Assembly (NCBI RefSeq): GCF_900114065.1 | Contig: NZ_FORS01000003.1 | Span: 496,001 to 560,000, forward strand | DNA from: Stutzerimonas kunmingensis | GTDB taxonomy: Bacteria > Pseudomonadota > Gammaproteobacteria > Pseudomonadales > Pseudomonadaceae | Direction: 5' to 3' | DNA: 64,000 nt | Shown here: one piece after another, positions 59,018 through 64,000 of the stretch | Numbering within the stretch: position 1 is the first letter of the stretch | How the letters are laid out: the number at the start of each line of letters is the position of its first letter | Notes under the pieces: generated by a model | What the model was told of the DNA's origin: nothing | What the model saw: the letters and a program-made list of their open reading frames with translations, nothing else | The model's database searches: none | Translations under genes and position numbers: made by a program

Positions 59018-59246
59018 GTGTCCTCCTGATTGTTCTTGTATGGCTGCAGTGATGTGCAGTCTGACTAGAGAGGGGCAGTGCCGGGCCCGAAGCGGCCGGC
59101 TGGCTCTGCGTCATTTACAGCTCTAGATCAGCACGGGCAGGTGTCGCCGCAAACCAGCATCGGCACCGCGAATGGCCCGTCATAGCGCAGCGCGGGCGCC
59201 TGCCGGCGTTGCCCTTTATACTGTCGCAATTTTGCGGGAGGCTCCC

Positions 59247-59609
59247 ATGCTGCTCAGAGGCCTGACCTGGCTGGTCGCATTCCAGTTGCTCGGCACCGTC
59301 CTCAATGTGCTGTTCCTGCCCATGCTGCCGGGCCCTATCATCGGGATGGTGCTGCTGTTCGCCGGCCTGCTGGCGCGCGGCCGGGCCAGCGAATCGCTGC
59401 AGCTGGCGGCGAGCAGCCTGTTGCGCTACCTGCCGCTGCTGCTGGTACCGCCGGCGGTTGGGGTGATGGCCTATACGGAGGCGATCCTTGATGACTTCTG
59501 GGCCATCGTTGGCGTGCTGGTAATTTCGCTGCTGGTCTCGCTGGTCTTCACCGGCTGGCTGATGCAGACGCTGATCCGGCGCAAGCAGCGTCAGCAGGAG
59601 GGCGCATGA
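59247..59609 (+). CDS. lrgA: CidA/LrgA-family membrane protein
   Basis: A 120-residue, four-helix inner-membrane protein of the holin-like CidA/LrgA (YohJ) family, with LPMLPGPIIGMVLLFAGLL and LLRYLPLLLVPPAVGVMAY. The family is linked to murein hydrolase control and, more recently, to transport of small metabolites such as pyruvate. The frame opens at 59172, but GGAGG lies just upstream of the ATG at 59247. It overlaps lrgB by ATGA. CidA and LrgA cannot be told apart from sequence alone. Confidence 0.87.
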   Translation: MLLRGLTWLVAFQLLGTVLNVLFLPMLPGPIIGMVLLFAGLLARGRASESLQLAASSLLRYLPLLLVPPAVGVMAYTEAILDDFWAIVGVLVISLLVSLVFTGWLMQTLIRRKQRQQEGA

Positions 59610-60325
59610 TCGAACTGCACTGGCAGGCCGCTTGGGAGGCGCTGATCCATCATCCGCTGTTCGGTGTGGCTATTACCCTGGCTGTCTTCCAGCTGGCGTA
59701 TGCGGCGTATGAGAAGACCCGCTGGGTATTCCTGCAGCCGGTTCTAGTGTCGATGACGCTGATCGTCGGCATCCTCCTGCTATGTGGTATCGACTATGAC
59801 GAATACCGCATCAGTGCGCAGTGGCTGACGCTGCTGCTGGGGCCGGCTACCGTTGCGCTGGCCGTGCCGCTGTACCTGAACCTGCGGCGGATTCGCGAGT
59901 TGTTCGGCCCGATCGTGATCACTTTGCTGGTCGCCGGTGTGTTTGCCACGGCGCTGGGCATGGCCCTGGCTTGGGCTTTCGGCGCGGATGACATGATCCT
60001 GATGACCCTGGCGCCGAAGTCGGTCACTTCGCCGATCGCCATGCTGGTGGCCGAGCAGATCGGCGGTGTGGTGGCGCTGGCGGCGGTGTTCGTGATGATC
60101 ACCGGCGTGCTCGGCGCGATTTGCGGTCCGGAACTGTTGCGCCGGTTTGGCGTTCAGCATCCTGCGGCCCGCGGCATTGCGCTCGGGCTGACCGCCCACG
60201 CCGTGGGCACCGCGCAGGCGCTGCAGGAAAGCGACGAATGCGGTGCGTTCGCGGCCCTGGCCATGAGCCTGATGGGGGTAATGACTGCGGTGCTGTTGCC
60301 GCTGGTGGTTGCCTTGCTGCTGTGA
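59606..60325 (+). CDS. lrgB: LrgB-family membrane protein
   Basis: A 239-residue polytopic inner-membrane protein (about 6-7 helices) with the family marks LAPKSVTSPIAMLVAEQIGG and the C-terminal LTAHAVGTAQALQESDECGAFA. It functions with LrgA. Its ATG overlaps the lrgA stop, so they are made in equal amounts. Confidence 0.92.
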   Translation: MIELHWQAAWEALIHHPLFGVAITLAVFQLAYAAYEKTRWVFLQPVLVSMTLIVGILLLCGIDYDEYRISAQWLTLLLGPATVALAVPLYLNLRRIRELFGPIVITLLVAGVFATALGMALAWAFGADDMILMTLAPKSVTSPIAMLVAEQIGGVVALAAVFVMITGVLGAICGPELLRRFGVQHPAARGIALGLTAHAVGTAQALQESDECGAFAALAMSLMGVMTAVLLPLVVALLL

Positions 60326-60335
60326 TGGAGTCGCC

Positions 60336-60920
60336 ATGAGATTGCCGTTGTTCCCGCTGGATACCGTGCTGTTCCCCGGTTGTTTTCTCGACCTGCAGAT
60401 ATTCGAGGCACGCTATCTCGACATGGTCAGCCAGTGCCTCAAGGCCGGGCATGGCTTTGGCGTGGTGCACATTCTGGATGGCAAGGAGGTTGGCGCAGCA
60501 CCGGCGGCGTTCTCTCATGTCGGTTGCGAAGCGCTGATTCGCGACTGGCAACAGCTGCCCAACGGCCTGTTGGGTATCCGGGTCGAAGGCGGGCGGCGCT
60601 TCGATGTGCAATCGTTCGAAGTACTGCGTGACCAGTTGGCCGTCGCCCAGGTCGCCTGGCGCAGCGAAGCCGACAGCCAACCATTGGCCGAGCAGCACGC
60701 CGACCTCGTCGTACTGCTCGCCGCGCTGGGTCAGCATCCGATGGTGAAAACCCTGGGGCTGGGCGGCGCGGTGAGTGATCAGGCAGCTCTGGCCAGTCAG
60801 CTGGCCTACCTGTTGCCATTCGATGCGGAGCAGAAGATCGAATTGCTGGGGCTGGACGAGCCAGCGTCGCAGCTCGAGCAGATTCAAAGCCTGCTCGAGC
60901 AATTGCAGGACGGGGCGTAA
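60336..60920 (+). CDS. LON substrate-binding (LAN) domain protein
   Basis: A 194-residue protein consisting of the Lon N-terminal domain alone: LPLFPLDTVLFPGCFLDLQIFEARYLDMV, split as LPLFPLDTVLFPG and IFEARYLDMV. There is no ATPase or protease part. Such stand-alone LAN proteins are common; function unknown. It starts ten bases after lrgB, with GGAG upstream of the ATG at 60336, so it is probably in the same operon. Confidence 0.88.
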   Translation: MRLPLFPLDTVLFPGCFLDLQIFEARYLDMVSQCLKAGHGFGVVHILDGKEVGAAPAAFSHVGCEALIRDWQQLPNGLLGIRVEGGRRFDVQSFEVLRDQLAVAQVAWRSEADSQPLAEQHADLVVLLAALGQHPMVKTLGLGGAVSDQAALASQLAYLLPFDAEQKIELLGLDEPASQLEQIQSLLEQLQDGA

Positions 60921-60996
60921 GGCGTGTCGCCCCCGTGTGTTCGCCAGCGTGACCTAGCGCCGCACTGGCCAACCTTGGTGTCGCTAGAGAAGGTCG

Positions 60997-62751
60997 TCAG
61001 TAGGGTTTTTGTGCCAACGACACCGTAAAGATCCCCCAGTCGTCGATACGCTGCGTGATTTTTACCAAACCTGCCGCTGCTACCAGTTGGTCAATCTCCG
61101 CTTGGGTACGCCGTCGCATCACCCATGCCTGCCCATCTCGGTGACTGGTCAGCGCTCGGGCTATGAGCTTCAGCTGTGGGTGCCAGGGTTGTCCGGTGTA
61201 TACGATGTAGCCGCCCGGTTGCAGCGCATCGGCGACGCCGGCAAGAGAGCGGCCGATCATCTGGTTGTCGCCGAACAACTCGTAGAGACCCGATACCACT
61301 ACAAGCGTGGGGCGCGGCGAGAGTGCGGCCAGATCCGCCTGATCGAATGCGTCTGCCTTGATGAATCGAGCGACCTCTTCGAAACCCTTTGCCCGGATCA
61401 GGGCACTGCCGTCGCGTACATTGATATCGCTGTAATCGCGCAGGAGAATCGAGGCAGGGCGTTCTTCGAGGTCCTGTATTGCCTCGAGAATGTAGCGGCC
61501 ATGGCCGGCGGCGATGTCCACGATATGTACTGGCTGATCGGCGCTTCGCAGGCGGCTCATCGCCCCACGTAACAGCTCTTCTACATGCCTTTTTCTCGGA
61601 CGTATTGCACGCCAGCCTATGGAGTTCAAATAAAGCTGGTCAATCTTGCGCCCCAGCGCAGTCAGCCCTGCTGGTTCGTTTCTGTAGACGTAATCGAGAG
61701 TGCTGCCGGAATCGAAACCCGCTTCGAAACCGAGCTTCAGTCCGTGAGAAAGCCGGGCGCCAAGGCGCATTCCCGCACGCATGGCGCGCCAATAACATCC
61801 TTCCACGGAATTCGGAGCTACAGGGGCAGCCAGTGCTTCTGCTTCCGCACACATCGGACCTATTCGGTCCGCATCGAGGAGCGATGGGGGCGCCATTGGC
61901 ATATCGAAATTATGACGAATGAAGCGGTGGGCCTGGCTTACTGCCCGATTACGATCTCGCTCGCCGAGCGTGTCGTGAAAGAAACCCGGCAGAACGTGTT
62001 TTTCTTTTCGTAAGCTGCCAAGTCTTTCGAAAAAAGTTACTTGTGGTTTGTGTTCTACGACGAAGTCTGCGCCTGAGATAAAGAGCTGAGTTGGGATCTG
62101 GATCGCCTGCGCATCTGCAACCACGCGCCGCGCCGCTTCATGCAGCCCAAGGAGCATATTGACGGAAATGGCCTTGGTGATGAGCGGATCCTGCTGATAG
62201 CTCTGAATCCGCGCGGGATCGTGCGTCAGGAAGCGGGCCTTGACGTAGCTGTCGACGAAGAAGTTGCCGCGAAACGCTCGTATTAGCCTTAGGCCTGTCC
62301 GTGCGAATGGTACATACAGCTTTACCTTGAACGCCGGTGACGCCAGCACCAGCGCCCGAACTTTGGGCGCATAGTCGTGGGCCCATGTCGCAATAACTAC
62401 CGCCCCTACACTTTGCGCAACAATTGCCAGGTCTTCCTCTTTGATGCAGTGCATAGAGCCGATGTGATCAATGAACGTCTGCACGTCTCGTACGCTCGTC
62501 GCGAAGCTCGGGCTGTCTCCACGGGTGCCAGGCGACAGACCGTGCCCGCGCGCATCCCAGGCAAAGAAATCGCAGTCAGGAAGGTCGAGCTCATCAACGA
62601 GGTGGGCCAGCCGGCCGGAATGCTCATGTCCGCGATGGAACATGACGACGGCCCGCCTTGTAGGCCCTGTGGACGAAAGCGCGGGCCAATGGCGGTAGGA
62701 AAGCTCTAAGGCATCGTGGGTGCTGAAAGTTAGAAGGCGTGACTCGCGCAT
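60997..62751 (-). CDS. YnbC-like fusion of alpha/beta hydrolase and SAM-dependent methyltransferase
   Basis: A 584-residue fusion. Residues ~1-290 are an alpha/beta hydrolase (serine aminopeptidase-type) with FFAWDARGHGLSPG, nucleophile Ser114 in AIVAQSVGAVVIA and catalytic His in GFFHDTLGERDR. Residues ~390-584 are a class I methyltransferase with motif I VHIVDIAAGHGRYILEA. Length and order match E. coli YnbC, encoded in the ynbABCD cluster with a CDP-alcohol phosphotransferase, a CDP-diglyceride synthase homologue and a PAP2 phosphatase. Here the neighbours are a LON-domain gene and a DedA-PAP2 fusion, so it is at least partly separated from that set. A role on phospholipid is likely but unproven. 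Confidence 0.85.
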   Translation of the reverse strand: MRESRLLTFSTHDALELSYRHWPALSSTGPTRRAVVMFHRGHEHSGRLAHLVDELDLPDCDFFAWDARGHGLSPGTRGDSPSFATSVRDVQTFIDHIGSMHCIKEEDLAIVAQSVGAVVIATWAHDYAPKVRALVLASPAFKVKLYVPFARTGLRLIRAFRGNFFVDSYVKARFLTHDPARIQSYQQDPLITKAISVNMLLGLHEAARRVVADAQAIQIPTQLFISGADFVVEHKPQVTFFERLGSLRKEKHVLPGFFHDTLGERDRNRAVSQAHRFIRHNFDMPMAPPSLLDADRIGPMCAEAEALAAPVAPNSVEGCYWRAMRAGMRLGARLSHGLKLGFEAGFDSGSTLDYVYRNEPAGLTALGRKIDQLYLNSIGWRAIRPRKRHVEELLRGAMSRLRSADQPVHIVDIAAGHGRYILEAIQDLEERPASILLRDYSDINVRDGSALIRAKGFEEVARFIKADAFDQADLAALSPRPTLVVVSGLYELFGDNQMIGRSLAGVADALQPGGYIVYTGQPWHPQLKLIARALTSHRDGQAWVMRRRTQAEIDQLVAAAGLVKITQRIDDWGIFTVSLAQKPY

Positions 62752-62921
62752 CGGAATATCCTGGTCCCTGGACAGTTATTGAGTTATCCGAAACTCAACG
62801 GCGGAAGGCTGCTCTGCCAAGGTGCGGACTTTCCGCCGGTGGCGCGACATACGCAACGACGCCTCGCACATTCCTGGTTCGCACCAGAAAAAAATTTCGG
62901 ATCACACGCTTGAGGGAGCAA

Positions 62922-64000
62922 TCACTGATACCGATACATCTGCATCGCCGTCGGCAGGGCCCAGACGCTGAATGCGCCGAGCAGGCCCAGACAGGCCGGC
63001 AGGATCAGCCACCAGACTCTCGGTGCCATTGCGTGCAGCGGGCTGCGCCATTGCACCAGGGTCAGGCTGGCGGCGCAGATGCTTGCGGCCAACAGGGCGC
63101 CAGCCGTGACGTCGGTGGTCCAGTGCACACCGAGATAGACCCGCGAGAGTGCGATCGCCGTCGCCGGCAGGCTGGCGAGGACCAGCCAGGCAAGGCGCAG
63201 GCGCGGTGGCTGGCCGCGACCGGCGAGCACGCCGAGGGTGAGGAAGAAGGCAAACGCCGCTGAGCTGTGCCCGCTGGGAAAACTGTAGCTGCTCAGCGGC
63301 TCCATCAGCACTTCCGGACGAACGCGAGCAAAGGTGGCCTTAAGGGCGCCGTTGGCCAGGGCCGTGCCCAGCAGCGTGAGAATGGCGAACAGGGCGGCGC
63401 GCCATTGGCGTGCGACCAGAAGCAGCAAACATAGCAATACCGCGGCCCACAGTTGGGTGTGAAAGTCGCCGGCGCGGGTGACGATCACCATGATGCGGTC
63501 GAAGGTGGTGCTGCGTGCGCCCTGGATCACTGCCAGCAGGCCTTCGTCGAGTTCCTTCAGGTGCGGCCAGCCGAAAAACAAACCGAGCAGGATGGCAACG
63601 CCGAGGCCGGCCGACAGTGCGCTTACCCAACGCAAGCCGCGCAGGCTGCCGAATGCAGTTGCCGCGATCAGCGTCAGCAGCGCGCCGACCACTATCCCGG
63701 CTTCGCTCCAAAAACCCTCCTCCAGCGGCAGGCGGATGGCGGCTCCGGCGCTCCAGCCGGGCAGCAGATAGGCCATCGACCAGCCGGCGGCAGCACACAG
63801 GCTGACCAGCAGGAAGCGTCCGAACGGCATGTCGAGCATGCCGGCGGTCATCGGCAGCATGGGACGCAGCGGGCCGATGAAGCGGCCTACCAGCAGGCTG
63901 GCTACGCCGTAGCGCTGAAAGTAGTGCTCGGCCTGCATCAGCCACTCGGGATGGTCGCGCAGGCCTCGCAAGCTGCGAATGCCCTGGTGATAGCGTCGAC
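62922..64000 (-). CDS. DedA-PAP2 fusion membrane protein (partial, N-terminus outside window)
   Basis: The frame runs open to the right edge (359 codons visible), so the start lies beyond 64000. The N-terminal visible part is the second half of a DedA/SNARE-associated domain (GRFIGPLRPMLPMTAGMLDMPFG). The C-terminal part is a PAP2 phosphatase with all three motifs: KATFARVRP, SFPSGHSSAAF and SRVYLGVHWTTDV. It has eight or more membrane helices. DedA proteins flip lipid carriers and PAP2 enzymes remove phosphate from phosphatidic acid, undecaprenyl pyrophosphate or lipid A, so a carrier-recycling role is likely. The 170-base gap to the YnbC-like gene shows only an A/T run near 62890. Confidence 0.92.
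   Translation of the reverse strand, partial: RRYHQGIRSLRGLRDHPEWLMQAEHYFQRYGVASLLVGRFIGPLRPMLPMTAGMLDMPFGRFLLVSLCAAAGWSMAYLLPGWSAGAAIRLPLEEGFWSEAGIVVGALLTLIAATAFGSLRGLRWVSALSAGLGVAILLGLFFGWPHLKELDEGLLAVIQGARSTTFDRIMVIVTRAGDFHTQLWAAVLLCLLLLVARQWRAALFAILTLLGTALANGALKATFARVRPEVLMEPLSSYSFPSGHSSAAFAFFLTLGVLAGRGQPPRLRLAWLVLASLPATAIALSRVYLGVHWTTDVTAGALLAASICAASLTLVQWRSPLHAMAPRVWWLILPACLGLLGAFSVWALPTAMQMYRYQ

Noticed and set aside
62739..63263. 174-codon + strand frame covering the gap before the DedA-PAP2 gene
   Set aside because: Most of it is antisense to the PAP2 domain; it is rich in Arg, Gln and Gly with no motif and no good ribosome site.

Overview
The window is a contiguous piece of a GC-rich Pseudomonas-type chromosome. 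The basis is protein similarity recalled from memory plus gene order: glnE-ilvE-waaF-waaC-waaG-waaP at the left, then msbA-hldE, waaA, tolC-thiC, parE-parC, serB-fimX, psd-rhdA, motAB-rsgA-orn. This order is very close to that of P. aeruginosa, but several differences (an acetyltransferase in the core cluster, a zinc dehydrogenase between serB and fimX, a MORN/C13 lipoprotein after orn) point to another species, perhaps of the stutzeri/mendocina side of the genus. The species is an inference. I see no tRNA, rRNA, CRISPR array, insertion sequence, integrase or phage gene.

Layout. Positions 1-546 hold the end of glnE, followed by ilvE. Positions 1594-20093 are the lipopolysaccharide (LPS) core locus: heptosyltransferases WaaF and WaaC, glucosyltransferase WaaG, heptose kinase WaaP and further kinase-like proteins (one gutted by an internal deletion), a carbamoyltransferase, four glycosyltransferase-type proteins, an acetyltransferase, an antisense kinase-like gene, the O-antigen ligase, the lipid A flippase MsbA and the ADP-heptose enzyme HldE. 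Part of it (about 12.9-16.7 kb) is visibly AT-richer and looks like the strain-variable outer-core segment. Positions 20118-23470 are a reverse-strand group (Nudix-like protein, aldo/keto reductase, FAD oxidoreductase, EmrE-type pump). The Kdo transferase waaA, tolC, and thiC with its TPP riboswitch follow.

From 28.8 to 39.6 kb lies the nudF-yqiB-cpdA-yqiA-parE group and parC. Three small genes, joined by 4-base overlaps, sit between the two topoisomerase IV subunits. From 39.7 to 53.4 kb come a YtjB-like membrane protein divergent from serB, then the motility and c-di-GMP block: FimX, a PilZ-type protein, phosphatidylserine decarboxylase, rhodanese RhdA, an HDOD protein and the MotAB stator. 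From 53.4 kb to the end are rsgA, a membrane-anchored methyltransferase, orn, a two-hairpin repeat, a MORN-repeat/C13-peptidase lipoprotein with its NAD(P)-binding partner, a MaoC hydratase, lrgAB, a LON-domain protein, a YnbC-like hydrolase/methyltransferase fusion and a DedA-PAP2 fusion cut by the right edge.

The unifying theme is the cell envelope: about 25 genes build, decorate, flip or ligate LPS, make or turn over phospholipid, or anchor in the membranes. No wholly new system stands out. The most interesting items are the MORN/C13 lipoprotein, the orphan YnbC fusion beside a DedA-PAP2 protein, the deleted LPS kinase, and the kinase-like protein that lacks the usual catalytic aspartate.
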